NCBI GenBank assembly: GCA_018350325.1 | Contig: JAEVLN010000015.1 | Coordinates: 2,401,100 to 2,465,099, forward strand | DNA from: Globodera rostochiensis | Taxonomy: Eukaryota; Nematoda; Chromadorea; Rhabditida; Heteroderidae | Direction of reading: 5' to 3' | Length of the DNA stretch: 64,000 bases | Shown: positions 11,894-23,046 of the stretch, in pieces | Layout of the letters: the number at the start of each line of letters is the position of its first letter | How positions within the stretch are numbered: position 1 is the first letter of the stretch | Notes under the pieces: model-generated | Seen by the model: only the letters and a program-made list of their open reading frames with translations | Told to the model about the DNA's origin: nothing | The model's database searches: none | Program-made: the position numbers and the translations under genes

Positions 11894-13444
11894 TTCACAA
11901 TTTTTAAAAGCGTCTGGAAAAAAATAGAAATTAATCTTTTGCTCGCAGAAATGCAATAAAAATTGAAATGCTCCTCTAAAACCGACTTTAATACCCAAAA
12001 GCAAGCCCTTTAATTTTTCTTGACTAATATTAAAAATCGGATTTTATCCAAGAAAAAGAGGGAGGATTTTAATTGAAAGTCGGCTTTGTTCTAACTTCGA
12101 AAGACGTAACAATTATATTGGTTTCAATAAGATATCAAAAAAAAACGGGTCGACGGCGAAAGAGAACGAATGAAAATGAACAAAAAAAGAATGATTTGTG
12201 TTGCTATGCACGGCATTTGCGCGTTGTCTAATCAAACAATCGATATGATGAGAGAAGGAAAGGAAATGGGAGGTTAGAGAAGCAAAATAGGAGTGTTCGG
12301 CGACGGGACGAATTCCAATTCAATTGAAAGAAGTATGCGAAAAATATCAATCTTTTAGGGGTGCATTTTCGGTAAGAATTTTTTTTTTTTGATTTTACGG
12401 TTCATTTTTCGTTTTTATTGCATTTTTCATAATAATTTTGAAAAATGAGTATTTCTACCTTAGACGGTTCTGGAACGAAATCGCCCAATTCATACCAATC
12501 GACTCCGATCGACGAATTCGTCAATAGAAAATCAAAATTGAGAATTTAAATCCGTTTTTGAACCGGATCAGACAATTTTTAGAATAAAAAATATTTTCAA
12601 AAATGACCAAACTCTATGGTTTTTGACCAACTTTGAGTGGCCATAACTTTCTTCATAGTGGTTTGCACGCAAAATTTTTTGCAGATTTGTGCTCAGCTCG
12701 ATGAGCGGAATCGATTGGTTTATGAATTGGTCAATTTCCCAGGACCGTATGTATAAGGTAGAATTCCAAATTTCTTGCAAAAAACCGTGTTATATTGACT
12801 TTTTTATTTTGGAGTTTGGACAGCTTTCTTTCAATGGCTATATCTCACACAATTCACAATAAACTTGGGCTTTTTTAGTGGTATCATTTTGTGTAGATAG
12901 TGTGGAGAAAATTTCATGAACAAACTTCAATGTGATTCGATCAACCTTTCAATTGTAATTTATGAATGAACAAATTTCCGTGGTTTGGGGGTCTTAGAAT
13001 CCGAATCTGACTTCAATAACGAACAAACGCCATAACTATTACAGTTTTAATATTTTTTTGTAAGAAATTTCAGATTTTTTATTTTTGCAAATATCTCTCA
13101 AAATAAACGCAATGAATTGTCTTCGTTTTTGGGGCAAAAAGGTCAGCAAATGCGAGCATTTTTGCATAAAAGTTTTGTTTAAACAATTTAAGCGACCGCG
13201 TGAACAATCGAAAACAAAAAAAAGAAATGTTCAACAGAAAACGGAAGAGACGACGGGATTCAAAAAATGAAGTTGAAAAGGTGGGGGACAAATGGAACTC
13301 TCCGCCGGCGGGGGATTCGCATAAATTTGAATTAAAAAACATTTCGGAACTTAGCGACTAGCAAATATTTGTTTTCGAAATTTCTTTATGGGGAAAATTT
13401 TGTTTTTTCACACAACCACTTCTATCTGTTCTCTAACAAATAAG
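11894..13444. other. Intergenic, 5' side of the BTB-SPRY gene
   Basis: An acceptor-like tttttttccag lies just upstream of the ATG (minus strand, near 11915), so a 5' UTR intron is possible. The interval 12560-12780 matches 17760-18010 (shared ccataactttctt and gagcgga..tcga..ggttta) and is a dispersed repeat. A weaker relative lies at 27725-27775. No further exon is supported. Confidence 0.45.
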
Positions 13445-13665
13445 GCTGCTGAAACTGAATTTTTATCCAAAAAAATGCTAATTTGACAACAAAACAAATT
13501 GTATAAATGTTAAAATGCATCGCCCATATCTTTGAAAAAAATATCGCTGCCGGCGCTTCCTCATCCGAATTTGTATTCAAAGCTCCGCCCAAAGTTTGCC
13601 GCAGTTAAGCATTGCAATCATTGCTCCCTTCAGCTTTATTTAAACGGAATTTTTTGGGTGAAAGA
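13445..13665 (-). repeat. Dispersed repeat R1, copy 3 (inverted)
   Basis: The reverse complement of this interval matches 8435-8650 almost base for base, including the ends. With the copy at 5.9 kb it defines a repeat of about 200 bp with two orientations within 8 kb. Confidence 0.8.
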
Positions 13666-13962
13666 AAAAATTGAAGGCAAAAAATTTTCTGGCTTTATCA
13701 AGACCAGGGCTGGCACTTTTATGTAAGAAAAATTGGAAAATAGGTACCTAAATAGGTGGGAAAAAATGCCAAAATAGGTACCAAATAGGGGTGACCCGAC
13801 ATTTCAACACTGGACATTTCAACACTGGACATTTCAACACCGATTTCAACACTGTACATTTCAACACTGGACATTTCAACACTGATTTTAAATTTTAAAA
13901 TAAATTGATAGTGCCAAATTCAAAAATACCTAGTTATAGTTAAATAAAGGCTTATTAATTAG

Positions 13963-14155
13963 TCAGTCTTGCTGAGCTAAATGATACGAAATCGTTCTAA
14001 GATAACGAAGTGCGTCTTCGCCAGCCCTCTGGGCAAATTCTGCAAAAATCTGCTGAAGATTATGGTCCAGCGCCACATAAACGCTCTTCCTTTTTAGTCC
14101 TCTCCCTCTCACGCCATGCGCTGGTGCATTTCGATTAGCAGAACCAAATTGACCC
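13963..14155 (-). pseudogene. Mutator-like transposase C-terminal remnant
   Basis: Read on the minus strand, an open frame of about 64 codons ends at the TGA at 13963-13965. It contains KRKSVYVALDHNLQQIF and EDALRYLRTISYHLAQ. A basic stretch, then 'LDxxLQxIxxxF', then 'xxxLRYLRxIxxxL' near the stop resembles the C-terminal end of MULE transposases. No upstream catalytic DDE part is visible. The family call is a judgement by eye. Confidence 0.35.
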
Positions 14156-14927
14156 CTGACCAGTGTTTTGCTGTTCCAACAATTTTGAACCTGTTCCTGT
14201 TCCTGTTCTGTTCTGAAATCTTAGAACAGCCTATCTGTTCTGTTCCTGTTCTGTTCCGACCTCGAGAACAGAACAGGAACAGGAACAGAACAGGAACAGA
14301 ACAGTATAAACTGTTCTTAGACTGTTCCAAATTAAAAATTTTCCGAGTGAAATTCAGTCTGAAATTTTAATTGATGATGCATTGGACAAAGTGTTCATCA
14401 CTTGCTAGTGATGCTCGAGACCTAAATTTACCGAGACTTGACCCCGAGACTCGAGAATTGACTCCCAAAAATCCGAGAGTTTTACCAAAATATTTTAAGT
14501 TAGGTTTATAAGGTTGCTCCTCGACCCTCTGGGAGCCGGGATGTCGGGGTTGGTCATATCGAGGGTCGGGGGCGACCCAATTTTGAGAATGGGGAGCAGC
14601 CCTAATTCAAAATTTTTTGAGAATTCTGCTTTACATCAGGGGGGAGGGGCGGGGGGGGGACGGCGGTGCCAATAGGCGCCGCCGAGAAAATTTTGAATTT
14701 TTGACTTAATTTGTTAAGGGATTTGCAACCATTTTTTGAAGATTTTGATGGAATTGTTAAAAAAATGGTCTTGATTTTTAAAAACAAAAGGGTACCCCTA
14801 TGATTTTTTCTCAAGTTTAATGAAACAAATAAAAAAATTTTATGTCTTCAAAAAATATTTTAAATCTAAAATATTTTTAATTACCATCAAAGTTCGTAAA
14901 GAGAAAAAAAAATCATTTACAAAGTAG

Positions 14928-15080
14928 GGGGTTCGAACCCACAGCCCCAGGCATCACATATCACTCACTATTACACCACACCAGGGAGTAAAGTATAAAA
15001 AATATAAAAGAATTTCACTAGGAAAAGTTGAACCTTAGACAAAATTGAATCAAGGCACACACTTTAACCACTGCGCCACG
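14928..15080 (-). other. tRNA-like or SINE-like sequence
   Basis: On the minus strand there is a B-box-like ggttcgaaccc (14930-14940) preceded by an A-box-like tggtgtaatag (near 14968-14978), and by a second A-box-like tggcgcagtgg (near 15068-15078). A normal cloverleaf does not fold convincingly by eye, so a tRNA-derived SINE or tRNA pseudogene is more likely than a working tRNA. Confidence 0.4.
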
Positions 15081-16130
15081 TGAGATCATAATGAATCGTT
15101 GGAAAATTTCAAATATATTACTCAATCAAGTTCAATTCTTCAATTTTTACCCTGTTCTAGCTTGGCCTGTTCTGTTCCTGTTCCAAGGATTTTGAATCTG
15201 TTCCTGTACCTGTGCTGTTCTGAAATCTTAGAACAGAACAGAACAGGAACAGGAACAGAACAGGAACAGAACAGGCCAAGCTGGAACAGCAAAACACTGC
15301 CCCTGACCCATCATGCTACTCAAACATTGGTTCAGTAAGCAAATGTAGTTTGTGCACTTATTTTTATTTCACCATTTCAATGTCAACAATAACAAGGACC
15401 ATTTAAATATTTTCGAATTTCTCAATTTCTTATCACATATCATTTAACTCAGCAAGACTGATTAATTAATAAGCCTTTATTTAATCAGTGTTGAAATGTC
15501 CTGTGTTGAAATGTACAGGAGCCCCAAATAGGTACAAAAATAGGTAAGTAAAAAATTTTTACCGAAAATTTTTAAACACCAAACAAAAAAAAGGGATTAT
15601 AAATAAAAGCATATTTTGGGGTTTCGAGCATATTTTGGCATTTTTCATCGATTTCTGACTGTTTTTAAAAAATAATTCATATTTAACGATAGCCTTTTAG
15701 TCATTTTCGAAAAAAATCCATAAAACCCGCATAAAAAATATGGAAACAAATTCGGCGCTGAAAATCGCCCAAATGGCGCTGGAGCCGAAATGGCCAGAGT
15801 GAAGAGTTGACCTAGCGTTTAAAACTACCGGAATTGCCATTTTTCGGTATTTTTGGTGCACATTTTGGCTTTTTTTTTGGCATTTTCAGCAGAATTATAT
15901 AAAAAAAATTCAAAAACCTGAAAATACGTAACAAAAGGTCGAAATAGGTAGAAAAATAGGTACCTAGGTAATAGGCAGAAAAAAGCCGAAATAGGTAAAA
16001 ATAGTTATTATAAAGTCCATTCTAGGAGCCTCAAATTGAGCTAAAAACGTGTTTTTTGTGCTTAACTCAGCGTGCCAAGTTCGCAGAAAAAATAGGTATT
16101 TACCTAAAAGTGCCATTCCATTTTGGGACA

Positions 16131-16886
16131 GTCCTAAGCTCTAAATATAATGTTCCGAATTATTCAGTCCAAACGTGCCCCCGCGCACTCCCTTTGATTC
16201 CCTTCAATTCTTTTTCAATTCAAGAAAATGTAAAAATATTTTAAGACTTTGAGGGGCCCGACGATAGCGCCGAGAATTGAAGGAAAGAAGTAAATGACGA
16301 GGAGGAGCGCCGTGAGGGTGTGACTGAAAAATTAAATAATACAATAAAAAATAACTTTAAAACGAAAGAAGTTGGAATGAGAGAGAAAGAGGGTAAAAAG
16401 AGCAAGAAAAGAGAGTGAGAGGGAAAAACTAAGAAGGCGAGAGAGAGAAAGGAAGAGTTAAGAGAGCGAGAGGAGGAGAGAAAGAAAGAATGACCCCCCC
16501 CCCCCCCCCCTCCCATCCCTCAAATCAGGCATGGGTGGACCATTTGATCATCCTCTTCAACCCTACCTGTTGTTGTTCTGCTGATGGTGCTGCACCACCA
16601 ACTCCAGCTCCTCCATGTTGTTCTGCTGCTGATGCTGCACCGCCATCCCCGGCTCCTCCACGATGTTCTGTTGCTGGTGTTGCTCCAACTGCGCTTTGTC
16701 TAGTTCTTCTTTCATTTTTTGCTGCTGTTCCGCCAACTCCAACTCTTCCACCAAAGACATTCCGCCAAAATTTCCATCACAACAGCTTCCCCAACCCCGC
16801 ATCATCACTGTCCTGCTGATCCTGATCAAAGAAATTTCTCGAGTCACGTCCTTCCACGACGTTGGCATCTGCCGAGAACAGGGTAA
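16131..16886 (-). pseudogene. Inverted, truncated copy of the coiled-coil/TM gene
   Basis: On the minus strand this matches 4687-5790. It keeps the start of exon 4 (ATGCCAACGTCGTGGAAGGA), the Gln-rich coding part, intron 4 with its G run, and the last exon (ATCAAAGGGAGTGCGCGGGG). The part equivalent to about 5265-5630, which encodes the membrane helix and second coiled coil, is missing. The last exon has also lost bases relative to the original. The Gln/Glu-rich stretch carries an extra repeat unit (MEELELVVQHHQQ). Exons 1-3 are absent. I read it as a segmental duplication followed by an internal deletion. Confidence 0.75.
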
Positions 16887-18227
16887 GTTTGACTTGTTTC
16901 ATAACAAAAATAAAAATTTAGTTTAAATTCTCAATAAAAAGGATTTGCAAGCGAACAAAAAAAGCGAAAAAAAGTTATGGGATAGGAGGAAAAAAAGAAA
17001 GTAAAATTTACTTTTTAATTTTGTCCCAACAACAACCCCCCTGCGTCCACACGACTAGTTTTTTTCTGACGAAACAAAACGGAAACGCCCAAAAACTAAC
17101 AGAAAACGAAAGATTAGCCCCCAGCATTTGTGGGAATTATGGACGGCGACAGACTTTATTATTATCTGATTTTGGTTTTTATAATTTTTGATTTATCTTT
17201 ACCGACAGATTTTACTAGCAGTTCAAGAGGGTTCCACTCGTTTTCAAACAGATTACATTATTTTTAGTGGTTTCTGGCGTTTACTTGTTTGTATGGCATT
17301 TTGAAATTGCGGTTTTAATTGGTAAAATTTCTTTACTCAGAAGAATCTCATTTGATCACCCAACAAATTATTTCTTTGATAGGTAATTTGGTGCAAAAGT
17401 GGATTTGGCAAGATGATTTTGGTTTTAAGCGTACAATCTTTGGTTATGCAATTATTCCCTCACAAACATTATTATTCTTTTGGAGACAATTTTTCAATTA
17501 AAGAAATTACCAATTACAAGACTAAAAAATAGATAGATTTCGGAATACGGGTAGTTCTCTTAATTTAGACATATTATATACCATTCGACTCCACTCTAAG
17601 CCTAACACGTATGAATCCGCAAAAATAAAAAGGACTGCCGGATAGGGGAAAAGTTAGGCAGTAAGGTGGAAAATAGCAGCCAAAGTACCGCGCACTCGAC
17701 TACGGCGGCCAGTAGGTGGGGCGAGACTCGCGGGGGCTTCGGAAAAAGTCCGCGCGCCCCCACTTTATTCAGTGCATCAAATACCATATTTTCAGACAAT
17801 TTTTTAGAATAAAAAAATCTACAAATTTTGACAAAAGGGTCCCTCCCCCTATGGTTTTTGGCCCCAACTTTGAGGAGCCATAACTTTCTTCAATTTTTTC
17901 CGTCAAAATTTTTGCAGATTCGTAATCAGCTTGACGAGCGGAGTCGAATGGTTTATGATTCGGGTTGGCACCATTCCCTGATAAGATAGAAATTCTCCGG
18001 CAAATTTTGAAACCAGGATTTTGGCGTTTCTAGTAAAAAGGGCAATAATTGACCAAATTTTTGACAAGATTTGCCGATATTAGTGTCGATAAGAGATGTA
18101 GTTGTTTTTCTAAAAATAATTGACAAATTCGAAAACAAATAGAATTTATAAAATGCTTTGATCGACAAAGAAAACAAATAAATGATAAAACCAAAAGCAA
18201 CATCACAAATCCCTTATTTTTTACTTT
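16887..18227. other. Intergenic with two dispersed repeats
   Basis: 17300-17510 matches 29930-30110 (shared atggcaattcaattggttaa-type start, ctttggttatgcaat and ccctcacaa). It carries a 60-codon open frame with no family resemblance, which I treat as repeat. 17760-18010 matches 12560-12780. Nothing else is supported. Confidence 0.5.
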
Positions 18228-18693
18228 CTAAATGCCATCGGCGGCAATGTTGAATTTAAAATTCGGGCCAAAATTGGCTTCAATTTTGTCGCCAGGGCAA
18301 TACAACGTAACGCATGGAAACAAATCGGTGGCAGAATAAACGCACAAACCGGCAGTTTCTGCAAAAATAAATGAATAAATAATTAAAAAGATTTATTAAC
18401 TAAATTAAAGAAACAACCCTAAATGTCTTTAATTTTTATTCATATTTTTTCTCACCCAAACGCTGTCCATTTTTTGTGTAAATAATTTGGCGAGTTGCCA
18501 AATCCACACCGCAGCCGATGACGTCACCAACGCCAAACGAAGGTTTTCCTTTAATGTACGGGCGTCCAAAGATGTCGGAACCTCCGGCAACTTCGTGACC
18601 CCAAAAATGGCCACCACTTGAGTATGCGTAAGTGCCTTCGTGAAACCCAATCCATCTGCCCAATGGCATTTGTTTGGTTGCAAGTCCAATGAA
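18228..18693 (-). pseudogene. SPRY-domain pseudogene, two exons left
   Basis: The exon at 18693-18456 encodes [14 protein letters not shown]..., the WGHEVAGG segment, [20 protein letters not shown] and TKNGQRLG. The exon at 18358-18228 encodes ETAGLCVYSATDLFP...[11 protein letters not shown], with the same length (131 nt) and phase as in the BTB-SPRY gene. Upstream, where the other copies have TTTAG before this exon, the sequence has no AG acceptor, and the two preceding SPRY exons (NRWDS and GIFYYEV) are missing. A 32-codon frame starting near 18863 (MVNSGSDFNVND...) is nearby but I cannot connect it. Confidence 0.7.
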
Positions 18694-20407
18694 GTGTAAG
18701 AAATTTGAATTTTTTAATCCATTTTTAGATTCGATTCGATTTGGTTGAATTTATTTAAAAACGGCACACCTCACACTGCAATTCCAACGGCAAACGCCGA
18801 CCTCGTTTTATTTGCGAGTCATTCACATTGAAATCGCTGCCGCTATTCACCATAACAACAATTTCGCTTAATGAAAAAAACAATTATACAAGTCCAATTA
18901 AGTTTCGATGAAATTAGTTCAAAAAAGGCGTTGTATGCAATAAAAACGAAATTTTGCATATTTTCAGGATTTCGAAGGCAAAAAATTGTTAAAAATGAAT
19001 ATTTTGCCCATTTTGGTGCATATACATCCTTTCTGCTGTTATCACAATTTTCTGAGTCAAAATTTTGCTGGGAGCAAATAAAACATTCAAATGAGATGAA
19101 TTCCCAAAGTGAATGAATATCCCCCCTCCCGTTGTTAGGTCAACATTTTGCCCAAAGCAAAGTTCATTCAAATTTATAAGTTAGTCCACAATTATGTACC
19201 TAAGTGCATTCATAAGGAAAATTATGTATTCATTTTAACTTGTCATTTTAAAAACTAAAATTTTTAGAATGCTTGCACATTTTTAAAATTGTTGTTTTGT
19301 ATTTGGCTTTATGTCTCCCATTAAATAATTTTATTACACACCAAATTTTATCAGAATTTTTAGTAAATAATAATGTCAATTTTGACTGAGTCATCCAATG
19401 GAGAGTACATAACAGCTGAACAGGGTAAGAAATTTGCCAATGTTTACAGAAGATTTGTGAGCAGCATATGGTTGGATTTGGTCCGCCACCCTGAAAGTCC
19501 AAAATAAGGAAAATTCCCCCCAAGCCCAAGGGTATTGAGGGGTCTCCCAATTTAATTGATTTACGGACCCCCCCCCCCCAGCCCCCGTACACAATAGGTG
19601 AAGGGGCAATCTTGCTTTTGGGTTGCTAATTTTATTTATCGCTAAAATGAAAAGACCTACAAAATATTTACTTTTATATTAAAAAGAAAATAATTGAAAT
19701 TTAATTATTTCAATTTAAAAATTTATAATATTTCTTATTTGGCTCAATGACGGACTTTTTTTTATTCATTTAGTTTTTTGATAGACTAATGAGCTTTTAA
19801 TAAGGTTCACGGTACGCGCTTAGCACTGTTGCTTATTAATGCTCTTACACATTCTGTTTACACACTTTAGAAAAAATGATGATCTTTTTACGAATTTTTT
19901 ACTCAAATTCTTTGAATATCGTTGAAAATTTGGACCGAATTTCCGATTGAATCTAGGACCCAGTTCAAATCATCGGTTTTTAGGTTTCAGAATATAAGTT
20001 AATTAATTTGAGTTAGTTTTAAATTTAACTAGAGTGATTCGACGACATTGGTGACAAATATTTCGTTGGACAGCGGTTTGGTCTCGTTTGGCGATTTTTG
20101 ATTGTTTTTTTGCACATTTTCAAACTGTTTATATTTAAATCACATATAAAACACAATGCATATTTATTGAAAAAATTTTAAAGGAAACCGAATTTCTTAC
20201 TCAGATAGACAAAAAAAAAATGAAAATAGATTTTGTTTAAATCTTAAAAGGTGAATATTATGAAATTTTAAATAATTAGATTGTGATTTTTTGCATCATT
20301 ACGAAAGAGGGATCGCTGAAAAATCGCTATGCAATGTAACTCGGGATGTTTTCGTTGGTTGGGGGGGCTTCACTAAATTGTAATATTGACTTTAAGGCAA
20401 AAGTCGC
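18694..20407. other. Intergenic, nothing recognised
   Basis: Apart from a short minus-strand frame near 18863-18765, no exon, repeat family or RNA gene is supported. A C run lies at about 19568-19577. Confidence 0.4.
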
Positions 20408-21114
20408 TTAAATGCCTTTCATCATGATTAGGGCAGAAATAGTTGTAAGCCAAATGAAAATCACGCCAATGGAAGTGATGATTACCAAAGAAAACCAATC
20501 CATTTTGCTTAAATTGCTTATTTATTTCGATTAAATTAGATTATCTTACGCTGCTGAAGGCCATTGGTCAACTCTATTCAAATCATATCCTGCTGGAAGA
20601 CAAACGACAGGCTTCTTGTAGCCAACTAATTTTTGGCACGTTGTAGAACAATTGCCGCAATTTCCCAGTGGAACATTTTCCCACTCATTTTGTGCATCTC
20701 TCTTACGCATGTGAATTACGGAGGCCAATTACTCAAGTTTTAAAATATAAATACATTGAATTCTAAGTAATAATAACCAAGTTAAATTATTTTTTAAAAA
20801 CAACAAATAAAATGCAAATTTATTGAATTAATTTATAACCGAAATATTTCCAGTTTTTACTGATATTTCAATTGTTTACATTTTTCGCCGGTGGAGGGAC
20901 TAAAACGGTAACGTTTTGCGCAAACAAATTCTCTGTCTGCGCACTCCCGTTAATGATAGTGCCGTTAGGTTCACTCCCTGTAAAAATCTCTCAGTTCTTT
21001 TTACGATCTCCAAACATAATATACCCCTTTAATTTTACTTACCTTATCAGCAGATGTTGCTAAAATGAAAAAGCAACCAAGCGAAATAAGGGCGGACATA
21101 CCAATAATATTCAT
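20408..21114 (-). CDS. Small secreted-pathway protein with C-terminal membrane helix
   Basis: The model (minus) joins 21114-21039, 20977-20880, 20701-20550 and 20507-20408, 141 residues. The N-terminus (MNIIGMSALISLGCFFILATSA) is a good signal peptide. The middle has a Cys cluster (GNCGNCSTTCQ, then VVCLP). The C-terminus (MDWFSLVIITSIGVIFIWLTTISA) is a membrane helix with a short KGI tail, which suggests a type I single-pass protein at the cell surface or in secretory membranes. The acceptors of exons 3 and 4 are TAAG, as in other genes here. The first donor is uncertain: a stronger GTAAGT lies 4 nt upstream but gives a frameshift. If the third donor is not used, translation stops after WPSAA and the protein would be secreted. 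I do not recognise the family. Confidence 0.55.
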
Positions 21115-22588
21115 CTTTTTTAGACAATTAATATTAAATTTTTATTTTTTAATATTCTATATAATTATTAAAGATAAAAGCCAACAATTTTATTTTCTTA
21201 AAAAAAAAATTACAAGGAATGTGTTAATAATATCAACTGATCTTCCTTTTACGCGGTGCTTTTTCCCAGAACATAAAACCATTTGAAGAGATGAAGCCGA
21301 TCAATTACCTAATATGCGTTTTTTTTCACATGAAAAACACAACAAAATTACACATTAAATGTCGCTTTGTAAACATTTTTTATTGGATGCATCAATAACT
21401 TGACAAGGGAAATAGTGTCAAATTTTGCATTAAACGTTGGCGTTAATGCCATATGTGAAAAAAAAACAAATTTCAACGTAAATCGAGTTGGCCACACATC
21501 GAACATAAGAATTTTTGATTAAACACACCAATTTTACCATTTTTTTTTGCACAGATCTCAGAAACAAAATTTTTCTACCCAAAAGCAAAATCAATAAGCT
21601 CAAATCAATTTTTCTTAACATTTTCCAGCAAACAATTTGAAAAATATAGAATTTGATGAAAATGAGCGAAAATAAGAAAAATTGGGCGGAGAAAAGGGAG
21701 GAAAGCGAATAAAACGGCCCGACGTTCATCTGGATTGTGCATGAATGAAATCGTTTCGGGCGAGTAAACACTAATTTTAGCCCTTAAAAAGCCGTTTTTC
21801 TCGTAGTTTTCTCTCAAGAGGCTGAATTTCCCCAACACATCATGCTTTTATTTATATCTGGGGGTTTTCGGGGATGCTGAACACGATGGTGAGGTTTGTT
21901 TTACATGGAGAGCCGGTTGAACTGCTCGAACTTCACGATTTGGAGAAATAATTTAAAAAAAGAATCATTTGCTGTTCAAATCTTTGTATTTATCCATTCT
22001 AGAGGAATTATAAATTTTCTAAAATTTATTAAAAAACATTTCCGATAGGTTCGTAACGGAAATTCATTGAACGATGAAATTTCATTAAACAGCCAAAACG
22101 GGGTTTGAACCCCAGCTAAAAGCAAAAAACACAGTTTGTTTGTGTTGTATAAATACAGTATGCCAACATTTTGGAATCACCACTGCGCCAAGCATGCAAA
22201 GTGGCTATTTCCAAATCTATTGGGGAGCAAGTTATAGTGTGCATTTGTTACTTATATGCTTTTGCTGATTCAGCCAATGGGTTTTGAATACAAAACAAAT
22301 GATGTGTCATCCCATCAAACTAACAACGGCATGTTCGATTTGTGCAGCAAAAATTGGAGAGAATTTAATCAAAAAAAATTTTTTGTTTTTGAGAACAAAT
22401 TAGTAAAAAATTAACATGTTGGTGGCATTGAAATTGTCGTCCTTGATTGGAAAAAAAAAGAAACATTCCATCGGGCAATGGACGGCAAAAAAATGTAATC
22501 AAAAGACAGACATTGCTAAAATAAAAAACTATGCAACAGGGTAAAAGACAGAATATTGTCTTTGGTTCCAAATTAATTGAATTTATTG
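21115..22588. other. Intergenic with tRNA-like sequence; weak ORF at 21605-21838
   Basis: On the minus strand a 77-codon frame (MLGKFSLLRENYEKNGFL...) starts at 21838, just 3' of a TATAAATA-like box near 21850. It becomes hydrophobic and AT-rich toward its end, and I cannot decide whether it is coding. At 22100-22190 (minus) lie an A-box-like tggcgcagtgg and a B-box-like ggttcaaaccc about 67 nt apart. That spacing suits a tRNA with an insert or a tRNA-derived SINE. Confidence 0.35.
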
Positions 22589-22800
22589 CTATATAAACTC
22601 TGTAGGATCATCTAACATTTTCTTTGTCTCTTCGTCACAAAAAATGTCCTCTCCAGCCAAAGGTCCTAAACCTTGTTCGTCTTTTAACAATTCTGCGACC
22701 GACTGGTCGCTTACTGCAGGACGCTTCCTTTTGGTTTTTTCGCTCTGCAAAAATTGCCAAGAAACTGCTCGCGATTCTGTTTCCGACAAAGGATCTGGTG
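22589..22800 (-). CDS. C-terminal exon of an unknown acidic protein
   Basis: After an acceptor-like AAAGCAG the minus strand is open for about 70 codons: PPDPLSETESRAV, WQFLQSEKTKRKRP, an acidic middle and DDPTEFI at the end, with TAG followed within a few bases by AATAAA. The composition is coding-like, with a basic patch then acidic residues. It lies head to head with the decayed polymerase B gene and could belong to the same mobile element. The upstream exon was not found. Function unknown. Confidence 0.45.
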
Positions 22801-23046
22801 GCTGCTTTATTTCATTTCACCTTTGTGCCCATTGTCGTAATGTGAACAAAAACATTTCTTGGACGAGTGCAAATCAACAACCCCGTACCAACCGAAAAAC
22901 CCGAACCAACCGAGAACCCGAACAAGAAACTAAAGAGAAAAAGCCGGAATGAATGAATGAATGAATGAATTGTTTTTGCTGATGTTACATTTTGCACGCT
23001 TCATTCATATATGTTAAATTTGAATAAAAATTTTTAGATTTTAAAA

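Larger units (their letters stand above)
13796..15525. mobile_element. Foldback element, word gacatttcaacact, probable MULE derivative
   Basis: The left end has six or so copies of acatttcaacactg (13800-13880), and the right end has the complement (15484-15515). Inside these, taaataaaggcttattaatt and ctcagcaagact are inverted at 15430-15485. The centre holds two palindromic arrays of the word ctgttcctgttc (14160-14340 and 15150-15300) that look like further nested foldbacks. A transposase-like remnant lies just inside the left arm. Confidence 0.7.
13725..16015. repeat. Outer flank rich in the word aaataggtac
   Basis: The word aaataggtac(c) is reiterated at 13735-13795, 15518-15550 and 15925-16010. 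It flanks the foldback element at 13.8-15.5 kb on both sides, as expected if that element inserted into an older word-rich element. Confidence 0.5.

Noticed and set aside
17319..17501. 60-codon frame as a gene
   Set aside because: The sequence recurs at 29930-30110 with stops and indels, so it is a dispersed repeat.
18765..18863. Short frame ending LPLELQCEVCRF as a nuclear-receptor zinc finger start
   Set aside because: Only one CxxC is present and no further finger follows; it does not join the SPRY exon in phase.
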